Shown here piece by piece: positions 26,997 through 36,840 of a DNA stretch of 64,000 bases. The notes beneath the pieces were generated by a model. That model worked only from the letters and a program-made list of their open reading frames with translations, did no database searches and was not told the origin of the DNA. The stretch comes from Neobacillus massiliamazoniensis (GTDB taxonomy: Bacteria; Bacillota; Bacilli; Bacillales; Cytobacillaceae), in the NCBI RefSeq assembly GCF_001048695.1, contig NZ_CVRB01000002.1, forward strand, positions 1 to 64,000, read 5' to 3'. Made by a program: the position numbers and the translations under genes. Position 1 is the first letter of the stretch; every line of letters begins with the position of its first letter.

Positions 26997-28217
26997 CTAT
27001 TTATCATTAACTTCTAATAATTCCTTTTTATTTACCTCTGAATATACCTTTGTAGGCAATCCCCAAATTTTAATAAAACCTACAGCGGCATTGTGGTCAA
27101 AGGCATCACCTTTTGAATACGTCGCTAGCTCTTCACTGTAGAGGCTATGCACCGATTTACGACCGACAACCGTATGTGAACCTTTGTGGAGCTTGACACG
27201 AATGGTGCCTGACACCACTTTCTGCGTCTCATCAATGAAGGCATCAAGCGCCGCTTTCAATGGTGAATACCAAAGTCCTTCGTATATAATTTTTGCCATT
27301 TGCTGCTCTACCTGTGTTTTGAACTGGGTTACCTCACGAGGCAATGTCAAAAATTCCAATTCCTTATGGGCATTGATTAAAATTAACGCCGCTGGATTTT
27401 CATACACTTCACGTGATTTAATTCCAACTAATCGGTTTTCGATATGGTCGATTCGGCCGACACCATGCTTGCCGCCAAGTTGATTAAGAGTTTCAATCAA
27501 CTGCACCAATGGCAGCTTCTCACCATTAAGGGCCACAGGTACACCTTGTTCAAATTCAATTTCAATATACTCCGCAGCATCCGGTGTTGATTCAATTGGG
27601 TTCGTCCAGTCAAATGCCGCTTCAGGTGCTTCTGCCCAAGGGTTCTCGAGAACCCCTGCCTCACAGGCACGACCCCAAATATTCGCATCAATAGAAAATG
27701 GATTGTCTAAATCAACCGGAATCGGAATTCCATTTTTCTCGGCATACTCGATTTCTTCATCACGAGTCATTCCCCATTCACGGACAGGTGCCACCACTTT
27801 CAGATTTGGATTTAATGCTTGGATCGAAACTTCAAAGCGAACTTGGTCGTTTCCTTTTCCCGTGCATCCATGAGCAACAGCAGCAGCTCCTTCTTTTTCC
27901 GCAATCTCAACTAATAGTTTTGATATTAAAGGTCGAGAAAGTGCTGAGGATAATGGGTATTTTCCTTCATATAAGCAATTGGCCTTCAAAGCTGGTAAAA
28001 TATAATCTTTGGCTAGCATTTCTTTTGCATCTACTATATATGCTTTTATCGCCCCAACGTTAAGGGCCTTATTTTTAATAGCCTCTAAATCCTTGCCTTC
28101 ACCAACATCAAGTCCCATGGCAATGACATCATAGCCGTATTTTTCTTGAATCCATTTCACTGATACGGATGTATCTAAACCGCCTGAATAAGCTAAAACA
28201 ATTTTTTCTTTTGCCAC
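26997..28217 (-). CDS. argG: Argininosuccinate synthase
   Basis: A 406-residue enzyme joining citrulline and aspartate with ATP to argininosuccinate. It has the PP-loop [25 protein letters not shown], and the [13 protein letters not shown] substrate segment. The start is GTG at 28217 (GAGGAGA six bases upstream); the GTG five codons earlier lies inside the ribosome binding site. Near the C terminus the bases coding for VSGT are an exact copy of the dispersed 13-mer. Confidence 0.95.
   Translation of the reverse strand: MAKEKIVLAYSGGLDTSVSVKWIQEKYGYDVIAMGLDVGEGKDLEAIKNKALNVGAIKAYIVDAKEMLAKDYILPALKANCLYEGKYPLSSALSRPLISKLLVEIAEKEGAAAVAHGCTGKGNDQVRFEVSIQALNPNLKVVAPVREWGMTRDEEIEYAEKNGIPIPVDLDNPFSIDANIWGRACEAGVLENPWAEAPEAAFDWTNPIESTPDAAEYIEIEFEQGVPVALNGEKLPLVQLIETLNQLGGKHGVGRIDHIENRLVGIKSREVYENPAALILINAHKELEFLTLPREVTQFKTQVEQQMAKIIYEGLWYSPLKAALDAFIDETQKVVSGTIRVKLHKGSHTVVGRKSVHSLYSEELATYSKGDAFDHNAAVGFIKIWGLPTKVYSEVNKKELLEVNDK
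27204..27216 (-). repeat. GGTGTCAGGCACC copy inside argG
   Basis: The minus strand carries the exact 13-mer within argG, encoding V-S-G-T in the conserved segment [10 protein letters not shown]. Homologues have similar residues here (for example VTGTV), so the protein is not disrupted. It may be coincidence or selection for the sequence. Confidence 0.8.
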
Positions 28218-28242
28218 GTGTATTCTCCTCACATTCCGATGT

Positions 28243-28273
28243 ATTTAAATTCATTCAATAGAATTATTATACA
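28243..28273 (-). promoter_or_regulatory. Candidate ArgR/AhrC boxes upstream of argG
   Basis: Two adjacent imperfect ARG-box-like 16-mers, minus strand TGTATAATAATTCTAT (28258-28273) and TTGAATGAATTTAAAT (28243-28258), resemble the consensus built on TGAATNNNNATTCA. They lie 26 to 56 bases before the argG start and would let argGH be repressed by arginine separately from argC. Confidence 0.5.
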
Positions 28274-28295
28274 TCCTTTCGTAAAAAAATAGCTA

Positions 28296-29276
28296 CTATT
28301 TTATTAGTAATTCTTTTAAAATAGCTTTTTGGGCATGGAGACGGTTCTCAGCCTCATCAAAAACAACAGAATGAGGTCCGTCAATAATCTCCGCAGTTAC
28401 TTCTTCGCCGCGATGGGCTGGAAGACAATGCAAAAAGATAAAGTCGCTTTTTGCATGTTTACAAAGTTCCTTGTTCACCTGGAAGGATTGAAGGGCCTTT
28501 ATTCTCGCTTCTGTTTCCTCTTCCTGTCCCATACTGGTCCAGACATCTGTCACAACGACATCAGCATCGAGAATCCCTTCTTTTGGATCATTTGTTATCA
28601 TAATTGTACTTCCCGTTTGGGCTCCGATCTTGATGGCTTTTTCAGTTATTTTTCCATCCGGCATATATCCGGAAGGACTAGCAATGCTGATATGCATTCC
28701 TACTTTGGCAGCCCCTTCCATTAATGAATGAGCCATATTATTATTTCCGTCGCCGAGATAGCACAGCTTTAATCCTGCCAATTTCCCTTTATGTTCAAGT
28801 ATGGTTAGCAGGTCTGCCATCACTTGGCAAGGATGTTGCAAATCGGTTAAACCATTAATGACAGGAACGGTTGCATGGTGGGCAAATTCCTCAATGCCGT
28901 TATGCGAAAAAGTCCGGATCATCAAGCAATCGACATAGCGTGACAACACCTTTGCCGTATCAGAAATCGTTTCTCCGCGGCCAAGCTGGATGTCTTTCGA
29001 GCTCAAGAAGATTGCTTGACCACCGAGCTGCATCATCCCCACTTCAAAGGATACTCTTGTCCGGGTTGAGGATTTTTCAAAAATCATCCCTAGTATTTTA
29101 CCACTTAAATAGTGGTGAGGTTTCCCATGCTTTTGCAATGCTTTCAGTTCTTTAGCAACATCTAACAGATAAAGAATTTCATCTGTAGTAAAATCGGAAA
29201 GCTGTAAAAAGTCCCTTCCGGTTAAGCTCCCTTGGAAAGAATCATCGGGTTGACTCCATTTAATAGCTTCTAACAT
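28296..29276 (-). CDS. argF: Ornithine carbamoyltransferase
   Basis: A 326-residue transferase making citrulline from ornithine and carbamoyl phosphate. It has the carbamoyl phosphate motif SSTRTRVSFE, HPCQ in LQHPCQVMADL, and the ornithine loop HCLPAHRGEEV. The ATG follows GGAGGTGTAAGGAA, and it overlaps the end of carB by 7 bases, so it is translated from the argC operon mRNA. Confidence 0.96.
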   Translation of the reverse strand: MLEAIKWSQPDDSFQGSLTGRDFLQLSDFTTDEILYLLDVAKELKALQKHGKPHHYLSGKILGMIFEKSSTRTRVSFEVGMMQLGGQAIFLSSKDIQLGRGETISDTAKVLSRYVDCLMIRTFSHNGIEEFAHHATVPVINGLTDLQHPCQVMADLLTILEHKGKLAGLKLCYLGDGNNNMAHSLMEGAAKVGMHISIASPSGYMPDGKITEKAIKIGAQTGSTIMITNDPKEGILDADVVVTDVWTSMGQEEETEARIKALQSFQVNKELCKHAKSDFIFLHCLPAHRGEEVTAEIIDGPHSVVFDEAENRLHAQKAILKELLIK

Positions 29277-32200
29277 TTCCTTACACCTCCAAGTAATTTA
29301 TAAAATTCACTTACCGTTCGTACATTTGAATGAGAAGAAGATGGACTTTTCCTGATGAAAACCGCCTCTGCCGTGTCTAGGTGAGTAAACACTGGCACTT
29401 TGTAACGGACGGCTTGTTCTCGTAGAGTAAAACCGAACCTTTGTTTATTACGACCTTGATTAGGAATATTGATGACTGCCTTCACTTTCTCATTTCGAAA
29501 TAGATGGTTTACGTCATGAGAATCCTTCACGACTTTTTCCACATGTATTCCATTATTTTGCAGAAATAACGCCGTTCCTTCTGTAGCCGCAAGCTTACAG
29601 GATGCTTGCATTAAATGCTGAATAACGGAAAGACTCTTCAGCTTCTCTCGATCCGAAATGGATAGAAAAATAAAGCTGTCACGATCAATTGAAAGAGAAG
29701 GAAGCGCCTTATCAAGTGCCTCTTGGAACGTGACCCCCATTCCTAATACTTCACCAGTTGATTTCATCTCAGGACCAAGCACATGGTCGACACCTTTCAA
29801 TTTGCTTGAAGAAAACACCGGTGTCTTTACTGAAAAATAATGAGGTTCGTCTAATAACCCGAGTTTTGGTGATAAATCCGTTAAATCAACACCTAATTGA
29901 ACTTTGGTGGCCCACTCAATCATCGGAATCCCTGTCACTTTACTCATAATGGGCACCGTTCGGGATGAGCGTGGATTCACCTCAAGGACATAGACCTGGT
30001 TTTCATAAATAACAAATTGAATATTCATGATGCCGATTATCGGCGTTGCTGTTGCGATTTTATTTGCATAATCCATTAGTGTTTCTTTCTGGTCATCTGA
30101 CAAGGTAATCGGTGGAAAAACTGAAATACTGTCACCGGAGTGTACACCTGCTTTTTCGATATGCTCAAAAATGCCAGGAACGACAATATTGTTTCCATCG
30201 CTTATGATGTCAATTTCACATTCCAGCCCGGGTAAGAAACGATCCACTAATAACGGCCACATCGTGTCGTGTGAATTTTCTTCAAGCTGGTTTATATAAA
30301 ATTTTAGTTCTTCTTCAGAAAAAATCGTAAACATCGCCTGGCCGCCAATAACGTAGGATGGCCTTACTAGAACGGGATAGCCGAGCTTTCCTGCAGCTTC
30401 AAGCAGTTCATCAGTATGGCTGACGGTCTTGCCAGCTATATGAGGGATCTTTAGATCTTCAAGAAGCTGATAAAATTCTTTCCGATCCTCTAAGCGGTCT
30501 ACATTTTCAACTGTAGTTCCTAAAATAGAAACTCCCTCTTCCTGCAATGCATGAGCTAGATTAATCGCCGTTTGGCCGCCAAATTGAATCAGTACGCCTT
30601 CGACTTTCTCTTTTTCAATAACCCGGAGAACATCCTCCGCAGCTAGAGGTTCAAAATACAGACGATCGGCCACGGAATAATCGGTGCTAACCGTTTCCGG
30701 ATTATTATTTATGACTACTGCTTCATACCCCATTTTCTTAATGGCTTTCGCCGCATGTACAGAACAGTAATCAAACTCGATACCCTGACCAATGCGGATT
30801 GGTCCGGAACCTATCACAAGAATCTTTTTCTTATTAGTAACCTCAACTTCATCAAAGCCGTTCCAAGTAGAATAGTAGTATGGCGTGATCGCATCGAATT
30901 CAGCAGAACATGTATCGACCATTTTATAGCCTGGTTTCCAATTCAGCTCTTTCCATTTTTGACGAATATTCATCTCTGGAATGTTATACATTTTCGAGAT
31001 CAATTTGTCGGAAATATTATTTCTCTTCGCTTGTTTTAACAATGGACCGGGCACGGTAGCCCAAGTATAGGTTGACAATTCTGTTTCAAGCTGAACAATG
31101 GCCGCTATTTTGTATAAAAACCATTGATCAATCTGTGTCAACTGCCGTATTTTTTCAAGCGATATTCCCCTTCTGATCGCTTCCGCTATTACAAACAACC
31201 GTTGATCGTTCGCCTGCTCAAGTTTCTCACATAAGCGATTTGTATCCAGCGATTTCATTTTTTCCATACATAATCCGTAAGTTGATGTTTCCATTGAACG
31301 AATAGCTTTATTTAGGGCCCCTTCAAAGGTTCGGTCAATCGCCATGACCTCGCCAGTCGCTTTCATCTGCGTTCCAAGCGTTCGGTCTGCCTCGGGAAAT
31401 TTGTCAAATGGGAAGCGGGGCAGCTTGACAACAATATAATCAATCGCCGGTTCAAAGGAAGCAAAGGTATAACCTGTTATTGGGTTCATAATCTCATCGA
31501 GATGATAACCAATCGCACATTTCGCTGCCATCCTAGCAATCGGATATCCCGTTGCTTTCGAAGCAAGTGCTGACGACCGGCTTACCCTTGGATTTACCTC
31601 GATGATGTAATACTGATTGGATTCCGGGTGAAGTGCAAATTGGATATTACAACCGCCAATAATCTCTAACTCTCTAATTACTTTTATGGAAACGTCACGG
31701 AGCATTTGATATTGAACATCTGTTAAAGTTTGCGACGGGGCGACGACAATCGAATCACCTGTATGGACACCGACCGGGTCCATATTTTCCATGTTACAAA
31801 CGATAATGCACGTATCATTTGCATCCCTCATGACCTCATATTCAATTTCCTTCCAGCCTTTGATGCTTCTTTCGACAAGCACTTGATGAATCGGGCTGGC
31901 TGCTAATCCCTTTTTCAGAACGGTTTCAAGTTCTTCTAACGTTTGGGCGAAACCGCCGCCATCTCCCCCTAATGTATAAGCGGGACGAATGATGACCGGA
32001 AAGCCAATTCCATTGACAAATTGTACGCCTTCTTCAAAGCTGTGAATAATCGCTGAATTAGGAATGGGCTCGCCGATCTCAAGCATTAAATTGCGGAATC
32101 GTTCGCGGTCCTCGCCTTTTTTAATCGATTCCACCGATGTTCCTAACAAAACTACACCGTACTTTTGCAAAACTTTGTGTTCATATAGCTCAACGGTTAA

Positions 32201-32491
32201 GTTTAAGCCTGTTTGTCCTCCAAGAGTTCCAATTATTCCATCCGGTCTTTCTTTTGCGATGATATTTTCGATTGTTTCGACCGTAAGCGGTTCAATATAC
32301 ACCCTATCTGCAACGGATTCATCCGTCATGATCGTTGCAGGGTTATTATTGATTAAGACGACTTCAATTCCCTCTTCTTTCAGGGCGATACAAGCCTGAG
32401 TTCCAGCATAATCAAACTCAGCTGCCTGACCGATCACAATCGGTCCTGATCCAATCACAAGTACTTTTTTCAGTTTTTTATTTAGCGGCAT
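29270..32491 (-). CDS. carB: Carbamoyl-phosphate synthase large subunit
   Basis: A 1073-residue large subunit with two ATP-grasp halves (each starting VLVIGSGPI-IGQ, at about residues 9 and 557) and a C-terminal MGS-like regulatory domain. It makes carbamoyl phosphate from bicarbonate, ATP and the ammonia channelled from CarA. Its place inside the arginine operon marks it as the arginine-linked synthase; a separate pyrimidine copy is expected elsewhere. It overlaps carA by 14 bases. Confidence 0.96.
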   Translation of the reverse strand: MPLNKKLKKVLVIGSGPIVIGQAAEFDYAGTQACIALKEEGIEVVLINNNPATIMTDESVADRVYIEPLTVETIENIIAKERPDGIIGTLGGQTGLNLTVELYEHKVLQKYGVVLLGTSVESIKKGEDRERFRNLMLEIGEPIPNSAIIHSFEEGVQFVNGIGFPVIIRPAYTLGGDGGGFAQTLEELETVLKKGLAASPIHQVLVERSIKGWKEIEYEVMRDANDTCIIVCNMENMDPVGVHTGDSIVVAPSQTLTDVQYQMLRDVSIKVIRELEIIGGCNIQFALHPESNQYYIIEVNPRVSRSSALASKATGYPIARMAAKCAIGYHLDEIMNPITGYTFASFEPAIDYIVVKLPRFPFDKFPEADRTLGTQMKATGEVMAIDRTFEGALNKAIRSMETSTYGLCMEKMKSLDTNRLCEKLEQANDQRLFVIAEAIRRGISLEKIRQLTQIDQWFLYKIAAIVQLETELSTYTWATVPGPLLKQAKRNNISDKLISKMYNIPEMNIRQKWKELNWKPGYKMVDTCSAEFDAITPYYYSTWNGFDEVEVTNKKKILVIGSGPIRIGQGIEFDYCSVHAAKAIKKMGYEAVVINNNPETVSTDYSVADRLYFEPLAAEDVLRVIEKEKVEGVLIQFGGQTAINLAHALQEEGVSILGTTVENVDRLEDRKEFYQLLEDLKIPHIAGKTVSHTDELLEAAGKLGYPVLVRPSYVIGGQAMFTIFSEEELKFYINQLEENSHDTMWPLLVDRFLPGLECEIDIISDGNNIVVPGIFEHIEKAGVHSGDSISVFPPITLSDDQKETLMDYANKIATATPIIGIMNIQFVIYENQVYVLEVNPRSSRTVPIMSKVTGIPMIEWATKVQLGVDLTDLSPKLGLLDEPHYFSVKTPVFSSSKLKGVDHVLGPEMKSTGEVLGMGVTFQEALDKALPSLSIDRDSFIFLSISDREKLKSLSVIQHLMQASCKLAATEGTALFLQNNGIHVEKVVKDSHDVNHLFRNEKVKAVINIPNQGRNKQRFGFTLREQAVRYKVPVFTHLDTAEAVFIRKSPSSSHSNVRTVSEFYKLLGGVRKC

Positions 32492-33557
32492 ATAGTGACT
32501 CTCCCAATGAAGTGATCTCGTTCACAAACTCTTTTAAAATATGAGCGGTATCGCTTGGTCCCGGGTGGGCCTCCGGATGAAATTGAACCGTCTGGATAGG
32601 ATAGACTTTATGCTTCAAGCCTTCGATGGATTGATCATTTACATTTCGGTAAGTGACATCAAATGTAGTGCAGTCAATGCTTTCATCTACTACAACATAT
32701 CCATGGTTCTGAGCTGTGATTTTTACTTTACCTGTTAATAATTCCTTGACTGGATGATTGCCGCCGCGGTGGCCGAACTTTAGTTTTTCTGTTTTTGCCC
32801 CGTAAGCCAAGGCGATTAATTGGTGCCCAAGGCAAATCCCGAGTGTTGGATAGTTCTGGCTGATTTTTTTAATTTCAGGAAACCATCTTGAAAGATCCAT
32901 TGGATCGCCTGGTCCGTTGCTAAATAGAACACCATCCGGATTTAATGCCTTTATTTTTTCATATGGAGTATGATAGGGCACAATTGTTACCGCACAATTT
33001 TCCGCTAAAAGAGCGGTTAGAATCGACTTTTTAAAACCATAATCGATTAACACGATATGAGGTCCGTTATTTTTGTAAAATTGCGTCTTTTTCGTTGACA
33101 CTTGGTCCACCCATAAAGGTTTTTTTCCCTGAGTGGTGACTTTTTTAACGTCAGGATTGGCACTGATGACCCCATTGACTGTACCATGGCTGCGGATTGT
33201 CTTAACTAAAAGACGTGTATCAACCCCGGCAAGTCCAGGCACACCTGCACTTTTTAGTTTTTCAGAAAACTTATAAATAGATTGATAATGGCTCGGGATT
33301 TCACATAAATCCCCAATAATGACACCAGATAATGAAGGAGTTATACTTTCATCATCCATGGCATTAATTCCATAATTTCCGATAATCGGATAGCAAAACG
33401 TGATGATTTGACCAGCATAGGAGGGGTCCGTGATAATTTCTTGGTACCCCGTCATGCTAGTATTAAAAACAACTTCCCCGATAGAATCATTTTCTGCACC
33501 TATCAGTACCCCTTCAAACACTTCTCCGGTTTCCAAAGTAAGGTATCCAGTCCCCAA
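32478..33557 (-). CDS. carA: Carbamoyl-phosphate synthase small subunit
   Basis: A 359-residue glutamine amidotransferase subunit. An N-terminal CarA domain is followed by a class-I GATase with nucleophile Cys in LGICLGHQLIALA and the His-Glu pair in VQFHPEAHPGP. It starts with TTG, with GGAGTGAG five bases upstream. It forms the heterodimer with CarB, the overlapping next gene. Confidence 0.95.
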   Translation of the reverse strand: MGTGYLTLETGEVFEGVLIGAENDSIGEVVFNTSMTGYQEIITDPSYAGQIITFCYPIIGNYGINAMDDESITPSLSGVIIGDLCEIPSHYQSIYKFSEKLKSAGVPGLAGVDTRLLVKTIRSHGTVNGVISANPDVKKVTTQGKKPLWVDQVSTKKTQFYKNNGPHIVLIDYGFKKSILTALLAENCAVTIVPYHTPYEKIKALNPDGVLFSNGPGDPMDLSRWFPEIKKISQNYPTLGICLGHQLIALAYGAKTEKLKFGHRGGNHPVKELLTGKVKITAQNHGYVVVDESIDCTTFDVTYRNVNDQSIEGLKHKVYPIQTVQFHPEAHPGPSDTAHILKEFVNEITSLGESLYAAK

Positions 33558-33575
33558 AAAAACTCACTCCATTCT

Positions 33576-34757
33576 TCATTTACTTTGGAAGGTTTTCTCC
33601 AATTTCTCTTTAAATTCGTTTATTTCTTCCTTCGTAGCTGTTAATGGCGGTAAAATTCTTAAGACATTAGGTCCTGCAGTTAATATTAGCAGCTTGTTGC
33701 CAATGGCCTTTTTGACAATTTCAGGGGCATCTCCTTCGACGACTAATCCTTTAAGGAGCCCTTTCCCGCGAACTTCTTTTATTAATGGAAACTTTTCCTT
33801 TAATTCTTGTAACTGTAAATCGAGGTACTCTGTGATTTCTTTAACGTGAGATAATAGGTTACTTTCCACAATATGGCTGATTGTTGCGACTCCTGCGGCA
33901 GAGGCGAGTGGATTTCCGCCAAACGTACTACCGTGGCTGCCCGGATCGAAACCCTTGGCTGCTTTTTCTTTGGCAATGATCGCTCCAATCGGAAAGCCCG
34001 AACCAAGTCCTTTTGCGACACTGATAACATCTGGTTCGATTCCGTAGTGCTCGTAAGCAAACAATGTACCGGTCCTGCCAATTCCTGTCTGGACTTCGTC
34101 AACCATTAGGAGAATATCGTTCTCCTGACAGATTTGCGCCATTTTTGATACCCAATCCGGATCTGCTGGAATGACTCCGCCTTCACCTTGAACAAGTTCG
34201 AGGAGAACGGCAGCCGGCTTGCGGATAGCAAGCTCATTGAGTGCATCAAAGTCATTAAACGGCAAATAGCTAAAACCGGGAACAAGCGGAGCAAATCCCT
34301 GCTGGATTTTTTCCTGGCCTGTTGCTGATAATGTGGCTAATGTTCTGCCGTGGAAGGATTGCTTAAAGGTAATTACCTCATAGGATCCTTCGCCTTTTAC
34401 TTTGCTTGTGTATCTTCTTGCGAGTTTAATTGCTGCCTCATTTGCTTCCGCCCCGCTGTTGCAAAAGAAAACCTGATCACCGCAGCTGTTGGCTGTCAGC
34501 AATGCTGCAAGCTTTTCTTGGTTTGGAATATGGTAGAGATTTGAACAATGCCAAATATTTTGCAATTGCTCTTCAAGTTTTTCTTTTACCACATTTGGAA
34601 CATGACCTAAGTTACATGTGGCAATTCCAGAAGTGAAATCTAAAAATTGATTGCCCTGGTCATCCCATACATAGCTTCCTTTCCCTTTGACAAGTGCTAC
34701 AGGGAAACGACTGTAGGTAGACATGACAGATGAGATTTGTGAAGTATTTGTTACCAT
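33576..34757 (-). CDS. argD: Acetylornithine aminotransferase
   Basis: A 393-residue class-III PLP aminotransferase of the arginine pathway. It shows FCNSGAEANEAAIKLARR, the SFHGRTLATLSATGQ substrate segment, MVDEVQTGIGRTG and the Schiff-base lysine in ISVAKGLGSGFPIGAI. AGAGGTG precedes the ATG, whose first base overlaps the argB stop codon (TAATG). Confidence 0.95.
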   Translation of the reverse strand: MVTNTSQISSVMSTYSRFPVALVKGKGSYVWDDQGNQFLDFTSGIATCNLGHVPNVVKEKLEEQLQNIWHCSNLYHIPNQEKLAALLTANSCGDQVFFCNSGAEANEAAIKLARRYTSKVKGEGSYEVITFKQSFHGRTLATLSATGQEKIQQGFAPLVPGFSYLPFNDFDALNELAIRKPAAVLLELVQGEGGVIPADPDWVSKMAQICQENDILLMVDEVQTGIGRTGTLFAYEHYGIEPDVISVAKGLGSGFPIGAIIAKEKAAKGFDPGSHGSTFGGNPLASAAGVATISHIVESNLLSHVKEITEYLDLQLQELKEKFPLIKEVRGKGLLKGLVVEGDAPEIVKKAIGNKLLILTAGPNVLRILPPLTATKEEINEFKEKLEKTFQSK

Positions 34758-35554
34758 TACGCCGACACCTCTTCTAAAACAATTTTCGTACCAATTATTT
34801 TTCCGTTTGAATAATCTATTAAGCTATTTTTTTCGAAGCCATTGATGATGCCCACTTCGGGGATATGATGAACAAGTCCATCAATTGCTGCCGTTACTTT
34901 TGGAATCATTCCCCCATATATGGTTTGATTCGCGATTAATTCTTCCACCTCTGCCTTTGAAACTTTATCAAGCTTTGTTTTCTGACCATTTTTTTCAGCT
35001 AAAATCCCCGGTATATCACTAATAAAACATAGGTTTGCTTCTAAAGATTTAGCAATCGCACTCGCTGCGACATCACCGTTTATATTGTATCTTTGACCAT
35101 GCTCATCAATGCCGATTGGCGAGATGACAGGTATATAGCCTTGATTAACAATTCCTTCGATTACTTTACGATTGACAGCTGTCACTTCTCCAACAAACCC
35201 TAAAACATCTGAAGCATTGGTTGGTCTTGCTTTTAAGAGGCTGCCATCCACACCACTGATGCCATATGCGCTGCCACCAGCCTCAATTAAGTTTCGGACT
35301 ACTAGCTTATTAACAGAGCCGCTTAATACCATTTCCACGACATCGAGTACCTGATTGTCTGTTACCCTTAGACCATTTACAAACTTCGTTTCGATATTTA
35401 AGTTTTTTAATAGTGATGTAATTAATGGACCGCCGCCATGAACAATTATAGGTGTCCATACTCCGGTTTGATGAAGCGAAATGATGTCCTCATAAAAGGA
35501 TCTTGGCAAATTATCTAACACACTTCCGCCGCACTTAATTACAATGTATTTCAT
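34757..35554 (-). CDS. argB: Acetylglutamate kinase
   Basis: A 265-residue amino acid kinase phosphorylating N-acetylglutamate. It has the N-terminal IKCGGSVL, VHGGGPLI for the phosphates, and FISDIPGIL. It lacks the N-terminal helix of arginine-sensitive hexameric enzymes, as in B. subtilis, so control probably lies at transcription. GGAGG eight bases before the ATG. Confidence 0.95.
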   Translation of the reverse strand: MKYIVIKCGGSVLDNLPRSFYEDIISLHQTGVWTPIIVHGGGPLITSLLKNLNIETKFVNGLRVTDNQVLDVVEMVLSGSVNKLVVRNLIEAGGSAYGISGVDGSLLKARPTNASDVLGFVGEVTAVNRKVIEGIVNQGYIPVISPIGIDEHGQRYNINGDVAASAIAKSLEANLCFISDIPGILAEKNGQKTKLDKVSKAEVEELIANQTIYGGMIPKVTAAIDGLVHHIPEVGIINGFEKNSLIDYSNGKIIGTKIVLEEVSA

Positions 35555-35567
35555 CTAGTAGGCCTCC

Positions 35568-36797
35568 TCACGTGCGGTAGGATGCGTTGATTTTTATATA
35601 ATCATAGGTTAAATCGCATCCATATGCGGTTACGGTGGACTCGCCTTGATGAAGGTCAACAATAATTTTGATCGTGTCGAGCTCTAAATACTCTTTTACT
35701 TCTGCTTCATCAAACGGAATAGGTAAACCATTTGCAAACACAGGGTAAGGTCCAATCGCTACTTCTAATGCGTAAGGCTCAACAGCTACACCACTGTAGC
35801 CAATCGCTGTCACAATTCTCCCCCAGTTGGCATCTGTTCCGAAAATTGCTGTTTTGACGAGATTAGAAGAAATTATCGACTTACCAACTGCCCTTGCCGC
35901 CTCTAGGTTATCGGCGCCATTCACTTGTACTTCAATGAGCTTTGTTGCCCCTTCGCCGTCTCTAGCGATTTTTTTTGCTAGGGATTCACAGACAATCTTT
36001 AGTCCATCCACGAACAAATTCCAATCTGGGTGATCCTTTGTAAGCATCTCGTTTTCTGCTAACCCGTTTGCCATAACGAGCACCATGTCGTTAGTGCTTG
36101 TATCACCGTCAACCGTAATCATATTAAAGGTTTTGTTGGTTACATCCTTCAGTGCAAAAAGAAGGTCTTCATGGGCAATATTCGCATCTGTTGTAACAAA
36201 GCCTAGCATTGTCGCCATATTAGGATGAATCATTCCAGAACCCTTTGCTGCACCACCGATACTGACTGTTTTTCCATCTATTTTTATTTGAACAGCCATT
36301 TGTTTGGTACATAGGTCGGTTGTTAAAATGGCTTGCTTGAAATTGGCTTCGATTTCATATTCTGGTTGAAGGATTTGTTTAATCCCGGTGTTGATTTTTT
36401 CCATTGGTAAAAGCTCACCGATCACACCTGTTGAGGTGACAGCAACGAGGTGATCCTTAATCCCAAGCTCTGCTGCAAAGCTTTTTTGCATTTCAAAAGC
36501 GTCTAATAACCCTTGTTCTCCGGTACAAGCATTGGCATTTCCGGAATTTACAAGGATCGCTTGAATTTTATTCTCTTTCGCGATGCTCTCTTGTGTTACT
36601 ATTAGTGGCGCTGCTTGAAAAATATTAGTTGTATACACACCAGCAGCGGTTGCTGGAACTTCGGAAACAATAAAGCCCAAGTCTAGCTTTTTCTTTTTCA
36701 CACCACAGTGGATGCCGCCAGCTTTGTATCCTTTTGGTATCGTGACACTTCCCTCTTCAAGAACAACTATTTTATTACTGAAAGTTGCTTGTATCAA
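35568..36797 (-). CDS. argJ: Bifunctional ornithine acetyltransferase/N-acetylglutamate synthase
   Basis: A 409-residue ArgJ, which recycles the acetyl group from acetylornithine to glutamate and can also use acetyl-CoA. The autocleavage site is the Thr in IHPNMATMLGF, near residue 190, splitting it into alpha and beta chains. The start is TTG with GGGGG eight bases upstream. It follows argC by 43 bases. Confidence 0.95.
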   Translation of the reverse strand: MIQATFSNKIVVLEEGSVTIPKGYKAGGIHCGVKKKKLDLGFIVSEVPATAAGVYTTNIFQAAPLIVTQESIAKENKIQAILVNSGNANACTGEQGLLDAFEMQKSFAAELGIKDHLVAVTSTGVIGELLPMEKINTGIKQILQPEYEIEANFKQAILTTDLCTKQMAVQIKIDGKTVSIGGAAKGSGMIHPNMATMLGFVTTDANIAHEDLLFALKDVTNKTFNMITVDGDTSTNDMVLVMANGLAENEMLTKDHPDWNLFVDGLKIVCESLAKKIARDGEGATKLIEVQVNGADNLEAARAVGKSIISSNLVKTAIFGTDANWGRIVTAIGYSGVAVEPYALEVAIGPYPVFANGLPIPFDEAEVKEYLELDTIKIIVDLHQGESTVTAYGCDLTYDYIKINASYRT

Positions 36798-36840
36798 TTA
36801 AATTTCCCCCTTATAAATCCCGTTCGTTCGTAAAATTTTT

